Numbered from the stretch's first letter, positions 53,613 to 62,468 are shown. The stretch is DNA of 64,000 nt from Zoogloea sp016790385 (GCF_041916735.1 NZ_JAYRYY010000001.1); one strand, 5' to 3'. Notes: generated from the letters alone by a model not told the origin. Numbers and translations: made by a program.

Positions 53613-55547
53613 TTACTTCTTGTCCTTCACCTCGGTGAACTCGGCATCGACCACATCCGGTTCGTTGGCTTTCGCGCCGCCGGCAGAGGCGCCGGCATTA
53701 CCCGTTGCTCCGGCGGCGCCGGCCTCGGCCTGAGCCTGGGCGTAGATGTGTTCTCCGAGCTTCTGGCTGACTGCGCCGAGGGCTTCGCTCTTGGCATCAA
53801 TCGCGGCCTTGTCGCCAGACTTGATGGCTTCTTCCGCTTCGGCAATGGCGGACTCAATCTTGGCCTTGTCGTCACCGATCTTGTCACCGTGCTCGGCCAG
53901 GGCCTTCTTGACCGAATGGACCAAAGTATCGAGTTGGTTGCGCGCATCGACCAACTCGTGGGCCTTCTTGTCTTCTTCGGCGTGGGCCTCGGCATCGCGC
54001 ACCATGCGTTGGATCTCTTCATCCGACAGGCCGGAGTTGGCCTTGATGGTGATTTTGTTTTCCTTGCCGGTCGCCTTGTCCTTGGCGGATACGTGAAGGA
54101 TGCCGTTGGCGTCGATGTCGAAAGTGACTTCGATCTGGGGCATCCCGCGCGGTGCCGGGGGAATGTCGGACAGGTTGAACTGGCCGAGGCTCTTGTTTCC
54201 CGAGGCCATCTCGCGCTCACCTTGAAGCACGTGGATGGTTACGGCGGACTGATTGTCGTCGGCCGTGGAGAACACCTGCGAAGCCTTGGTCGGGATGGTG
54301 GTGTTCTTCTGGATGAGCTTGGTCATCACGCCGCCCAAGGTTTCGATGCCCAGCGAAAGCGGGGAGACGTCCAGCAGCAGCACGTCCTTGACTTCGCCCT
54401 GGAGCACGCCACCCTGGATGGAGGCGCCAACGGCCACAGCTTCGTCCGGATTCACGTCACGACGCGGATCTTTGCCGAAGAACTCCTTCACCCTCTCAAT
54501 CACCTTGGGCATCCGGGTCTGACCACCCACGAGGATCACGTCGTCGATGTCAGACACCTTGACGCCAGCGTCCTTCAGAGCCACACGGCAGGGCTCGATG
54601 GTGCGCTCGACCAGGTCTTCAACCAGCGACTCGAATTTGGCACGGGTGATCTTCAGCGCCAAGTGCTTCGGGCCGGTGGCGTCAGCGGTGATGTACGGCA
54701 GGTTGATTTCGGTCTGCTGGCCGGAGGACAGCTCGATCTTGGCCTTTTCGGCGGCTTCCTTGAGGCGCTGCAGGGCCAGCACGTCGTTCTTCAGATCGAC
54801 GCCCTGTTCCTTTTTGAACTCGGTGACGATGTAGTCGATGATGCGCTGATCGAAGTCTTCGCCGCCAAGGAAGGTGTCGCCGTTGGTGGCCAGCACTTCA
54901 AACTGGTGCTCTCCGTCGATGTCGGCAATCTCGATCACCGAAATGTCAAAGGTGCCACCACCCAGGTCGAACACGGCGATTTTCGAGTCGCCCGGCTTCT
55001 TGTCCATGCCGAAGGCCAGCGCAGCTGCGGTCGGCTCGTTGATGATGCGCTTGACCTCCAGGCCGGCGATGCGGCCGGCGTCCTTGGTAGCCTGGCGTTG
55101 GCTGTCGTTGAAGTAGGCCGGCACGGTGATGACGGCTTCGGTGACTTCCTCACCGAGGTAGTCTTCGGCCGTCTTTTTCATCTTGCGCAGCACTTCCGCG
55201 GAAACCTGTGGCGGGGCGATCTTCTTGCCGCGCACTTCAACCCAGGCGTCGCCGTTGTCGGCCTTGCAAATGGTGAAGGGCATCAGGTCGATGTCCTTTT
55301 GCACTTCCTTTTCTTCAAAGCGGCGGCCGATCAGGCGCTTGACGGCGTAGAGGGTGTTCTTGGCGTTGGTGACGGCCTGACGCTTGGCCGGCGCACCGCA
55401 CAGGATCTCGCCGTCGTCCGCGTATGCAACCACGGACGGCGTGGTGCGCGCGCCTTCGGAGTTTTCGATGACCTTGGGCTTGCCGCCTTCCATCACGGAA
55501 ACGCAGCTGTTGGTGGTGCCGAGGTCGATGCCGATGATCTTGCCCAT
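53613..55547 (-). CDS. dnaK: Chaperone DnaK (Hsp70)
   Basis: A 644-residue Hsp70. The nucleotide-binding domain begins GIDLGTTNSCVSVMEGG and contains VPAYFNDSQRQATKDAG and IFDLGGGTFDISV-type motifs; the linker and substrate-binding domain follow (DVLLLDVSPLSLGIETLGG), with an Ala/Gly-rich disordered tail ending EFTEVKDKK. It works with GrpE, DnaJ and ClpB. A sigma-32 promoter sits within the end of grpE, and a GGGGCGGA/TCCGCCCC hairpin at 55582-55602 lies in the leader. Confidence 0.98.
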   Translation of the reverse strand: MGKIIGIDLGTTNSCVSVMEGGKPKVIENSEGARTTPSVVAYADDGEILCGAPAKRQAVTNAKNTLYAVKRLIGRRFEEKEVQKDIDLMPFTICKADNGDAWVEVRGKKIAPPQVSAEVLRKMKKTAEDYLGEEVTEAVITVPAYFNDSQRQATKDAGRIAGLEVKRIINEPTAAALAFGMDKKPGDSKIAVFDLGGGTFDISVIEIADIDGEHQFEVLATNGDTFLGGEDFDQRIIDYIVTEFKKEQGVDLKNDVLALQRLKEAAEKAKIELSSGQQTEINLPYITADATGPKHLALKITRAKFESLVEDLVERTIEPCRVALKDAGVKVSDIDDVILVGGQTRMPKVIERVKEFFGKDPRRDVNPDEAVAVGASIQGGVLQGEVKDVLLLDVSPLSLGIETLGGVMTKLIQKNTTIPTKASQVFSTADDNQSAVTIHVLQGEREMASGNKSLGQFNLSDIPPAPRGMPQIEVTFDIDANGILHVSAKDKATGKENKITIKANSGLSDEEIQRMVRDAEAHAEEDKKAHELVDARNQLDTLVHSVKKALAEHGDKIGDDKAKIESAIAEAEEAIKSGDKAAIDAKSEALGAVSQKLGEHIYAQAQAEAGAAGATGNAGASAGGAKANEPDVVDAEFTEVKDKK

Positions 55548-55617
55548 GAGTTTTCCTTCAGTTCGAATACTGTTTGTCTGTGGGGCGGAGAGTTTCCGCC
55601 CCTTGGCTTGCCATGGA

Positions 55618-55645
55618 ATATGGGGATGCCGGAACGGGTTTCAAG
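55618..55645 (-). promoter_or_regulatory. Sigma-32 promoter of dnaK
   Basis: Minus strand: -35 CTTGAAA (55645-55639), 13-base spacer, -10 CCCCATAT (55625-55618). Complete match to the RpoH consensus. It overlaps the grpE stop codon, giving dnaK its own heat-shock start. Confidence 0.9.
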
Positions 55646-56231
55646 CGGTAGATTTGGCTTTTGAAACCACGACCAAGGCCGGGCGCATCGTGCGCTCGTT
55701 GAGCAGATAGCCCTTTTGCAGTACGGTGATCACGGTGTTGGGTTCACCCTCTGCCTCGATTGCGCTGATGGCTTGATGCTTGTTCGGATCGAATTTCGCT
55801 CCGATTGGGTTAACTTCGGTGACGTTTGCGCTAGTGAAGGCGGATACCAGTTGTTTGAGTGTCAGTTCCACGCCCTCTCGCAAGGTTTCGAGGGTGGCGT
55901 TTTCGGTAGCCAGTGCCGCTTCAAGGCTGTCCTTCACGGGGAGCATCGATTGGGCAAACTTGTCGGCAGCAAATTTGCCTGCCTTGACGATGTCCTCTTG
56001 GGCGCGCCGTCGGACATTTTCAGTCTCCGCTTTCGCGCGCAGCCAGGCATCGTGGTGCTCCGCGGCCTTCAGTTCAGCCGCGCGAAGCTGTTCGGCCAGA
56101 GACGGCAGGGTGTCGACGCCCGCTTCGTCCTGGGAAATGTCCTGGACGGTTGCAGCCTCCTCAGAACTGTTCTCAACAAGTTCGGCAGTAGCCTTGCCTT
56201 CGGTGCCCAGGGTGGGGTCTTGGTCTTGCAT
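55641..56231 (-). CDS. grpE: Nucleotide exchange factor GrpE
   Basis: A 196-residue co-chaperone releasing ADP from DnaK. A disordered acidic N terminus is followed by the long dimerising coiled coil (LRAAELKAAEHHDAWLRAKAETENVRRR) and the beta-domain with NPIGAKFDPNKHQAI and VLQKGYLLNERTMRPALV. AGGAG nine bases upstream supports the start at 56231; a longer frame would run into the divergent kinase gene. Confidence 0.97.
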   Translation of the reverse strand: MQDQDPTLGTEGKATAELVENSSEEAATVQDISQDEAGVDTLPSLAEQLRAAELKAAEHHDAWLRAKAETENVRRRAQEDIVKAGKFAADKFAQSMLPVKDSLEAALATENATLETLREGVELTLKQLVSAFTSANVTEVNPIGAKFDPNKHQAISAIEAEGEPNTVITVLQKGYLLNERTMRPALVVVSKAKSTA

Positions 56232-56261
56232 GGGTAACGGCTCCTTTTTTTGACTCGCATT

Positions 56262-56289
56262 AGCTGGGGGCGCAGGATAAGATTTCAAG
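56262..56289 (-). promoter_or_regulatory. Sigma-32 promoter of grpE
   Basis: Minus strand: -35 CTTGAAA (56289-56283), 13-base spacer, -10 CCCCAGCT (56269-56262), one mismatch from CCCCATNT. It lies in the shared region between grpE and the divergent kinase gene. Confidence 0.86.
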
Positions 56290-56389
56290 AGGGGCAGGCT
56301 GTAGCGGGAAAGTTCCCGCGTCGCGTGTAAAATCCGAGGTTCCCGGCGAAGTCCGGTCATTGATGCAATCTCTGCGGTGCAGGGCGGCT

Positions 56390-57751
56390 ATGGATAAATC
56401 ACCAGAGAAAATCGGCAAGTACAAGCTGATCCGCGAGGTTGGTCGCGGGGCGACGGCGACGGTGTATCTCGCCGAGCATCCCCAGTATCCTGATCCGGTA
56501 GCTCTCAAGCTGGTGCGTTTCGACGACAAGGCGAAGGATGAGGCCAAGTGGAATCGCCGGCTGATGAAGCTCCTGCGCGCGGAGCGCGACGTATCGAGCC
56601 GCCTGGATCATCCGAATATCATCAAGATCTTCGACACCACGGTTGAGAAGGACTACGCGTACATCGTGATGGAGTACTTTCCGGGGACAACCCTGGAGCA
56701 GTACTGCTCGTTCCAGAGCCTCCTCCCCTTGCATAGGGTGATCGGCATGATCTTCAAGTGCGCGATGGCTCTGGACTACGCCTATCGTCAGGGTATCGTG
56801 CATCGGGACATCAAGCCCGCGAACATCCTGGTGGATGAGCACGATAACGTAAAGATTACTGACTTCGGTCTGGCGCTCAACATCAGCAAGAAGAGCGCGG
56901 CGGATTCAACTTTCATCATGGGCGTGGGCTCTCCCGCGTACATGAGCCCAGAGCAGATCAAGGGCTATCCGCTCAACCAGAAGACTGACCTGTTCTCCCT
57001 GGGGGTCGTGCTTTTTCACATGCTGACGGGACGCTTGCCGTTCAGGGCGAAGAATCCGGCCCAGTTGATCTATAAGATCATCAACACCGAACCCCCATTG
57101 GTTTCCCAGATCAATTCGGAACTACCGGAGCAGCTCGATGGCGTCATCCGTCGCGCCCTTGAGAAGGATCTTTACTCCCGCTACAAGAATGGCGCGGATT
57201 TCGCCAAAGATCTTTCGGCTGTTCGCTACAAGATCCTTGATGACAGCTCCTTGCCGGTCGATAACACGCGTTACGCCATCCTGCGCAAGATGCCTTTTTT
57301 CACCGAGTTTGAAGATGTGGAGATCTGGGAGATTCTACGGATCTCCCGATGGCGAAAGGTTGAGGCAAATACCCTGCTGATCCGGGAGGGTGATTCCGAT
57401 CAGCGTTTCGGGATCATCATTGATGGGCGGGTTGAGATGTCGGTGGACGGTCACAGGGTGTGTGAGCTCGCCTATGGTGAAGTCTTCGGTGAGTCAGCGT
57501 TCCTGGATCAGCAGGAGCACCGGCACACCAGTACGGCGGTGTCCACCATCGGCACCGTGTTTCTGGAGATCAATCCGTCAGCGCTGTCCCTGGCCACGGA
57601 TGAATGTCAGGAGGCCTTTCGCAGCCGGCTCGTCACCGTGGTGGCACGCCGGCTGGGCCAAGCTTATCGGGAGCTTTCCAAGGATGGCCCCCCGGCAGAG
57701 AAGATCACCGTGAGCGGCTTTGGCATGGAGCTGCAACTCGTCGATAACTGA
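56390..57751 (+). CDS. Ser/Thr protein kinase fused to a cyclic-nucleotide-binding domain
   Basis: A 453-residue protein. Residues about 10-275 are a Hanks-type kinase: glycine loop VGRGATATVYLAEH, catalytic HRDIKPANIL at 138-147, DFG at 158-160, APE-like SPAYMSPEQIKG. Residues about 310-430 form a cNMP-binding (Crp-like) domain with EGDSDQRFGIIIDGRVEMSVDG and FGESAFLDQQEHRHTSTAVS, including an R-xx-A/T-like phosphate-binding cassette segment. No helix-turn-helix and no membrane helix follow, so it is cytoplasmic. Binding of a nucleotide probably gates kinase activity. It starts 158 bases from grpE on the opposite strand. Confidence 0.9.
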   Translation: MDKSPEKIGKYKLIREVGRGATATVYLAEHPQYPDPVALKLVRFDDKAKDEAKWNRRLMKLLRAERDVSSRLDHPNIIKIFDTTVEKDYAYIVMEYFPGTTLEQYCSFQSLLPLHRVIGMIFKCAMALDYAYRQGIVHRDIKPANILVDEHDNVKITDFGLALNISKKSAADSTFIMGVGSPAYMSPEQIKGYPLNQKTDLFSLGVVLFHMLTGRLPFRAKNPAQLIYKIINTEPPLVSQINSELPEQLDGVIRRALEKDLYSRYKNGADFAKDLSAVRYKILDDSSLPVDNTRYAILRKMPFFTEFEDVEIWEILRISRWRKVEANTLLIREGDSDQRFGIIIDGRVEMSVDGHRVCELAYGEVFGESAFLDQQEHRHTSTAVSTIGTVFLEINPSALSLATDECQEAFRSRLVTVVARRLGQAYRELSKDGPPAEKITVSGFGMELQLVDN

Positions 57752-57776
57752 TGTCGGGTCGGAATGCTTGGCGGCA

Positions 57777-58217
57777 TCATCTGCCTGCGTGGCTGCGGGC
57801 CCACCGCGTGATCTCATCACTCCCCATGGCACCCGACTGACGTGCCAGTTCCTTGCCGCGATGGAAGAGGATCAGAGTTGGAATGCTGCGGATCGAGTAG
57901 CGGGAGGCGATCTCGCGTTCTTCCTCGGTATTCAATTTTCCTAACCTGAATAGCGGCTCAAGCTGGGCGGCGGCAGAGGAAAAGGCGGGGGCCATGCTCC
58001 TGCACGGCCCGCACCACGGCGCCCAGAAGTCCACCAGCAAAGGCACGTCGCCACGCACGGCGTGCGCCTCGAAGTTGGCAGCGCTCAATTCGATAGGGCG
58101 CCCGTCAAAAAGCCCTTTTTTGCAGCGCCCGCAGGTGCCGTGATCGTAAAGCCTGTCGGCGGGGATTCGGTTGATTGCCGAACAGTGCGGGCAGGGGATG
58201 AACATGCTCTCAGTCAT
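57777..58217 (-). CDS. trxC: Thioredoxin 2 (TrxC) with N-terminal zinc motif
   Basis: A 146-residue oxidoreductase. The N-terminal zinc ribbon has C9/C12 (CPHC) and C29/C32 (CGRC); the thioredoxin domain has active site WCGPC at C69/C72 and YSIRSIPTLILFHRG with the cis-proline. TrxC in E. coli is induced by oxidative stress. GGAGAC before the start at 58217 supports that choice; the upstream codons do not add homology. Convergent with the kinase gene, 25 bases apart. Confidence 0.94.
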   Translation of the reverse strand: MTESMFIPCPHCSAINRIPADRLYDHGTCGRCKKGLFDGRPIELSAANFEAHAVRGDVPLLVDFWAPWCGPCRSMAPAFSSAAAQLEPLFRLGKLNTEEEREIASRYSIRSIPTLILFHRGKELARQSGAMGSDEITRWARSHAGR

Positions 58218-58390
58218 GACGCCGTCTCCAATGGATTCACGATCCAATGTGGGGGGCGGGCACGCTCGTTTCAAGGTTTGCGTCTTGATCGCTTAGCCAT
58301 GGCCTGTTTCGCACGCTAAAGTTTCGACGAAGCCGGCCGAAATCTTCCCTGAAGCCGCGATGTCTTCGCGGATTGGACAGGAGGTGGCTT

Positions 58391-58909
58391 GTGAGCCGAG
58401 GCAGCACTTATGGAATCAGCCGGGTCGACAACGAGACCAGTCGGACACACGGATGGCTTGTGACCATCCAGCGTCGTGGCGTGATCTATCGCAAGCACTT
58501 CAGTGACGGTGTGTTTGGTGGTAAGCAGCGATCATTTGCTGCTGCGAAGGAGTATCGGGATCAGATCATCGCCGAACATCCGCCGCTGTCGATGCAGGAA
58601 TACTCCAACATCGTGAAGAAGAACAATCGTTCGGGGGTGGTGGGGGTGTGCCGCTACTGCGCTTCGGAGACGCGCGATCTGCCTGAGGATAAGCAGCGCT
58701 GGTTCTGGGTGGCTTCGTGGCCACTTCCTGATGGGCGTCGCAAGCGGGTCAAGTTTTCGGTCAAGAAATATGGCGAGGACGGCGCTTTCAGAATGGCCAT
58801 GGACGCGCGTTCGGCGGCCCTAGGAAAGTTGGTTGGCGCCTTTGACCCTGGTGCAGTCAGGCGTCGAGCGCCGCGCCGACGCAGCGTTCAGGCAGTCGCC
58901 GGGGGTTGA
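58391..58909 (+). CDS. Bacterial AP2-domain protein, probably with two AP2-like repeats
   Basis: A 172-residue basic protein. The second half (NNRSGVVGVCRY, WFWVASWPLPDGRRKRVKFSV, AFRMAMDARSAAL) has the AP2/ERF strand-strand-strand-helix pattern known from plant regulators and from phage homing endonucleases. The first half (THGWLVTIQRRGVIYRKHFSDG, then SFAAAKEYRDQII) shows the same order, so it looks like a tandem. No HNH or integrase motif is present, so it is more likely a DNA-binding protein. A perfect AGGAGGTGG (58379-58387) sets a GTG start at 58391. The basic tail RRRAPRRRS suggests nucleic-acid contact. Confidence 0.75.
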   Translation: MSRGSTYGISRVDNETSRTHGWLVTIQRRGVIYRKHFSDGVFGGKQRSFAAAKEYRDQIIAEHPPLSMQEYSNIVKKNNRSGVVGVCRYCASETRDLPEDKQRWFWVASWPLPDGRRKRVKFSVKKYGEDGAFRMAMDARSAALGKLVGAFDPGAVRRRAPRRRSVQAVAGG

Positions 58910-58931
58910 GGCGACTGATCTGCGGCGCGGG

Positions 58932-59276
58932 TCAGTCCTTGTCGCTCAGCGCAAGGCTGACCATCCATGTCAGGACGCTGTATAGCAGAGCTCCCCAAAA
59001 AGCAGTCCAGAAGTCGGGAACGACAAAACCCTGGACGAGATTCGAGACCAGCCAGAACATCAGTGCGTTTATCACCAATGTGAACAGCCCAAGGGTGAGG
59101 ATGGTGATGGGCAGCGTGATCAGGATGAGAAGCGGTCGGACAATGGCATTCACGAAGCCCAGAAGCAAGGCGCTCAGTAGTGCCGCTGCGTAGCTTTCCA
59201 CGTGGATGCTGGTCAGAACTTCCGGGATCAGCATTAACGCAACCGCGTTGAGTATCCAGCGAAGAATCAGTCTCAA
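58932..59276 (-). CDS. Phage holin family protein (Phage_holin_4_2 type)
   Basis: A 114-residue membrane protein with four hydrophobic segments and the pattern LLGFVNAIVRPLLILITLPITILTLG, typical of this family. Despite the name the family is a chromosomal core protein of unknown role in proteobacteria; no phage genes are nearby. It is the third gene after hrcA and hemH on the minus strand. Confidence 0.88.
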   Translation of the reverse strand: MRLILRWILNAVALMLIPEVLTSIHVESYAAALLSALLLGFVNAIVRPLLILITLPITILTLGLFTLVINALMFWLVSNLVQGFVVPDFWTAFWGALLYSVLTWMVSLALSDKD

Positions 59277-59311
59277 GGGGTTTGTCTCCTGCAGATGTAT
59301 CCAAGTCAGGT

Positions 59312-60409
59312 TCAGTTGTTGGCACCGCGTTTTGTTGCCAGAGTGTGCTGGAGCGACAGGGTGGTGGGGTCGGCGCGTGCGTCGGTAAGCCAGTGTCCGA
59401 GATGGGTTATCGAGAGCTGCATGAGGGCATTGATCCAGTCATCGTTCTCATTGAGACAGGGAATGTAGCCAAAACGCTCACCACCCGCGTGAATGAAAGC
59501 CTCCCTGCATTCGATGTTGATTTCCTCAAGGGTTTCGAGGCAGTCCGAAACGAAGCCCGGGCACATCACGTCAACGGAGCGGGTGCCCTTGTGCGCCAGC
59601 GATTCCAGGCTGGGTTGGGTATAGGGCTGGAGCCATTCGGCCTTGCCGAAGCGGGATTGGAAGCTCACCAGCATGCGATCAGCGGGTAGTTTCAGGGCTT
59701 CGCCAAGAAGCCGGGCGGTCTTGTAGCATTCGCAGTGGTAAGGGTCGCCGAGGTCGAGGGCGCGGCGCGGAATACCATGGAAGCTCAGGACGAGCATCTC
59801 CGCCTGTCCATTACGTAGCCAATGGGCGCGTACAGCGTTTGCCAGTGCTTGGATATATCCCGGGTTGTCAGCGAAGCTCCTGATGAATCTGATCTCCGGC
59901 AGATTGCGCCAGTGGCGCAAGCACTCGGCAATTTCATCAATGACCGTGGCCGTGGTGCTGGACGCAAACTGGGGGTAGAGCGGAACAACCAGGATTCGTG
60001 TACATCCCGCTGCCCGCATTTCATCCAGGCGGCTCCGGATGGAGGGCGCGCCGTAGCGCATGGCCCAGCTGATCATCAGATCCGGTTGCCCTGCATTGGT
60101 CAGGAAGCCGGCCAGCAACTTTGCCTGCTTTTCAGTGTGTGTCTTCAGCGGTGAGCCCTCGTCGGTCCATACGCTCGCATATTTCTTGGCCGACTTTGCA
60201 GGGCGGGTGCGCAGGATGATGCCATGCAAGATCGGCCACCAGAGCAAGCGGGGGATCTCGACGACGCGGGGATCCGAGAGGAATTGGCTGAGGTAAGGGC
60301 GGAGGGCTGCGGCCGTAGGTACGGCGGGGGTGCCAAGGTTGACCAGCAGTATTCCCGTCCGGGGCGGCGTGCCGTGGACGTAAGCTGGCTCTTGCCAGAA
60401 TCGGGTCAT
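59312..60409 (-). CDS. hemH: Ferrochelatase
   Basis: A 365-residue enzyme inserting iron into protoporphyrin IX, the last step of protoheme synthesis. GILLVNLGTPAVPTAAALRPYL, LPLYPQFASSTTATV-like segment and LSFHGIPRRALDLGDPYHCECY, with the metal-binding histidine in SFHGIP, identify it; MCPGFVSDCLETLEEI is in the C-terminal lobe. The start at 60409 lies ten bases after the hrcA stop, so hrcA and hemH are probably co-transcribed. Confidence 0.96.
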   Translation of the reverse strand: MTRFWQEPAYVHGTPPRTGILLVNLGTPAVPTAAALRPYLSQFLSDPRVVEIPRLLWWPILHGIILRTRPAKSAKKYASVWTDEGSPLKTHTEKQAKLLAGFLTNAGQPDLMISWAMRYGAPSIRSRLDEMRAAGCTRILVVPLYPQFASSTTATVIDEIAECLRHWRNLPEIRFIRSFADNPGYIQALANAVRAHWLRNGQAEMLVLSFHGIPRRALDLGDPYHCECYKTARLLGEALKLPADRMLVSFQSRFGKAEWLQPYTQPSLESLAHKGTRSVDVMCPGFVSDCLETLEEINIECREAFIHAGGERFGYIPCLNENDDWINALMQLSITHLGHWLTDARADPTTLSLQHTLATKRGANN

Positions 60410-60419
60410 GGAAAGCTTT

Positions 60420-61451
60420 CTAAGTGTCTTGGCCGGAAAGGGCACTGGTCAAGAGGCGGGCGGTGATGTCCACGATAGGTATCACGCGCTCGTAAGCCAT
60501 TCTGGTTGGGCCGATGACGCCCACGGATCCCACCACCTGACCGTCAACCTGGTATGGGGCGGTGACGACACTGCAATCGTCCAAGGGGCTCAGCCCGCTT
60601 TCCCCACCAATGAATATCTGCACGCCCTGGGCCCGGTTTGAAATGTCGAGAAGTTGCATGAGACCGGTTTTTTGCTCGAACAGCTTGAACAGTTCTCGCA
60701 GGCGCGCCATGTTCGAGGACAGGTCTTCGGCATCGAGAAGGTTGGTTTCCCCCGAGATGACATAGGTGCCTTGGGTGTCTTCCAGTGCCTCGCTACCGGC
60801 CTCAACTGCCGCGCTCATCAGTTCAGTCATGTCGGAGCGGAGCTGTTTGAGTTCATCTTGGATCCGGGTGCGGATTTCCTGGAAGGCGAGTCCTGCGAAG
60901 TGCTGGTTCAGGTAGTTGGCCGCACTTGACAACTCCGGGGGGGAATAGGCGCGCTTGGTGAAAAGGATTCGGTTCTGCACATCACCGGTCGTGGTGACCA
61001 GGATGAGCAGAACGCGAGTGTCGGATAGGCTGACAAATTCTATCTGCCGAATCTTGATGGCGTCCTTCTTGGGCGAAATGACCACGCCCGCAAAATGGGT
61101 CAGGCCGGACAACATCTGGGATGCCGCGTTGATGACCCGCTGCGGCTCTCCAGGCTGTATATGCCCTTTGATCTCCTGGAGTTGCCCAATGCCGAGGGGT
61201 TGCACGGTGAGCAGGCTGTCCACGAAAAAGCGATAGCCGCGCGCGGTCGGGATACGGCCGGCTGAGGTGTGAGGACTGGAAATGAAGCCCAGGTCCTCGA
61301 GGTCGGACATGACGTTACGGACGGTTGCCGGGGACAGTTTGAGCCCCGAGTGACGCGAAAGTGCGCGAGAACCTACGGGTTGTCCGTCGGTGATGTAGTG
61401 CTCTACAAGTGTCTTGAGCAGGACTTGAGAGCGTTGATCGAGGCTGGTCAT
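60420..61451 (-). CDS. hrcA: Heat-inducible repressor HrcA
   Basis: A 343-residue repressor. The N-terminal winged helix (GQPVGSRALSRHSGLKLSPATVRNVMSDLEDLG) would bind CIRCE operators; the GAF-like middle and C-terminal dimer domain follow (GGESGLSPLDDCSVVTAPY, VIGPTRMAYERVIPIVD). In betaproteobacteria HrcA usually acts on groESL; no CIRCE inverted repeat is seen in this window. ATG at 61451 is chosen: a TAGAAT -10 at 61478-61483 would start transcription about 20 bases upstream. Confidence 0.95.
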   Translation of the reverse strand: MTSLDQRSQVLLKTLVEHYITDGQPVGSRALSRHSGLKLSPATVRNVMSDLEDLGFISSPHTSAGRIPTARGYRFFVDSLLTVQPLGIGQLQEIKGHIQPGEPQRVINAASQMLSGLTHFAGVVISPKKDAIKIRQIEFVSLSDTRVLLILVTTTGDVQNRILFTKRAYSPPELSSAANYLNQHFAGLAFQEIRTRIQDELKQLRSDMTELMSAAVEAGSEALEDTQGTYVISGETNLLDAEDLSSNMARLRELFKLFEQKTGLMQLLDISNRAQGVQIFIGGESGLSPLDDCSVVTAPYQVDGQVVGSVGVIGPTRMAYERVIPIVDITARLLTSALSGQDT

Positions 61452-61477
61452 GGTGAAGGGCTCGTTGAGACGCCCCA

Positions 61478-61483
61478 ATTCTA
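61478..61483 (-). promoter_or_regulatory. -10 element of hrcA-hemH
   Basis: TAGAAT on the minus strand, about 27 bases before the hrcA ATG. The -35 region is poor. It also rules out a longer hrcA frame starting with TTG at 61478. Confidence 0.5.
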
Positions 61484-61570
61484 AGGAAGGGCGGATGCAG
61501 TGAGAAGCGCCGGTCGAGAGCAGACGGCGTGTTTTGCGGTGGCGGACTGCGGCTGTGCGGAAGAATGTGG

Positions 61571-61576
61571 TTTAAT
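61571..61576 (+). promoter_or_regulatory. -10 element of a probable leaderless nadK transcript
   Basis: TTTAAT ends seven bases before the nadK ATG at 61584, with no ribosome binding site in the CAAATCC between them. Same spacing as for the MFS gene at 25326. Confidence 0.5.
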
Positions 61577-61583
61577 CAAATCC

Positions 61584-62468
61584 ATGACCTGCGAGTTCAA
61601 GACAATAGCGCTGATAGGAAAGTATCAGAGCCCGGAAGTGGCGGAGGCGGTCTTCCGCCTCGCCAGCTATCTGAGGGGCCTCGGCCTCGGCGTTCTGATT
61701 GAACAGGGTACCGCAAGTTCGACGGGTTTGACGGCCGGTTTCACGGTTGCGAGTTACGAGGAGATCGGTGGGCGGGCCGATTTGGCAATCGTCCTCGGGG
61801 GCGACGGTTCCCTGCTCAATAGCGCTTGTCGATTGGCGGAATACAACGTGCCGTTGGTGGGGGTCAATCAGGGGCGACTGGGTTTTCTGACTGACATTTC
61901 CCGTGAAGTTGCGCTCGAGAAGGTGGGAGAGATACTTTCGGGGCGCTTCACCGAGGAAAGCAGGGTTTTACTGGACGCGGAGGTCGTTCGCAACGGCCAA
62001 AGGGTGTTCCACACCGTTGCCTTGAACGACGTTGTTGTAAACAAGGGCGATCTGGGGCGGATGATCGAGTTCGATCTGCGCATCGATGGGGAGTTTGTCT
62101 ATACCCAACGCTCTGATGGCATGATCATCTCCACCCCGACGGGTTCAACAGCCTATGCGTTGTCCGCAAACGGGCCGATCCTGCATCCGAGTGTTGAGGG
62201 CATTGCTCTCGTGCCGATGTGTCCGCACACTCTGACGGCACGGCCGATAACACTGCCTGATCGCTGTCAAATAGAGATCGTCCTGTTGCCTCCCCACGAT
62301 TCGCGGGTGCATTTTGACGGGCAGACCCGTTACGACACACGTGCCGGAGATTCGGTCAGGATCACCCGCTCCCCTCACCGAGTGCGGCTGTTGCATCCGG
62401 TTGGATACAGCTACTTTGCGATGCTGCGTGAAAAGTTGCACTGGAGTTCAACTCCTCGTCACAGCTGA
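61584..62468 (+). CDS. nadK: NAD kinase
   Basis: A 294-residue ATP-NAD kinase producing NADP. The GGDG motif is in IVLGGDGSLLNSACRLA, the NAD/NE region in HTVALNDVVVNKGD, and the TGSTAYALSANGPILHPSV signature is intact. Usual length (292 in E. coli). Divergent from hrcA and 29 bases upstream of recN, the conserved hrcA/nadK/recN order of many proteobacteria. Confidence 0.97.
   Translation: MTCEFKTIALIGKYQSPEVAEAVFRLASYLRGLGLGVLIEQGTASSTGLTAGFTVASYEEIGGRADLAIVLGGDGSLLNSACRLAEYNVPLVGVNQGRLGFLTDISREVALEKVGEILSGRFTEESRVLLDAEVVRNGQRVFHTVALNDVVVNKGDLGRMIEFDLRIDGEFVYTQRSDGMIISTPTGSTAYALSANGPILHPSVEGIALVPMCPHTLTARPITLPDRCQIEIVLLPPHDSRVHFDGQTRYDTRAGDSVRITRSPHRVRLLHPVGYSYFAMLREKLHWSSTPRHS

Noticed and set aside
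53502..55664. A 720-codon plus-strand frame opposite dnaK
   Set aside because: Antisense of dnaK; long antisense frames are a known by-product of dnaK codon bias.
58932..59276. Prophage remnant suggested by the holin family name
   Set aside because: No other phage gene, attachment repeat or composition change nearby; the family is a common chromosomal protein.
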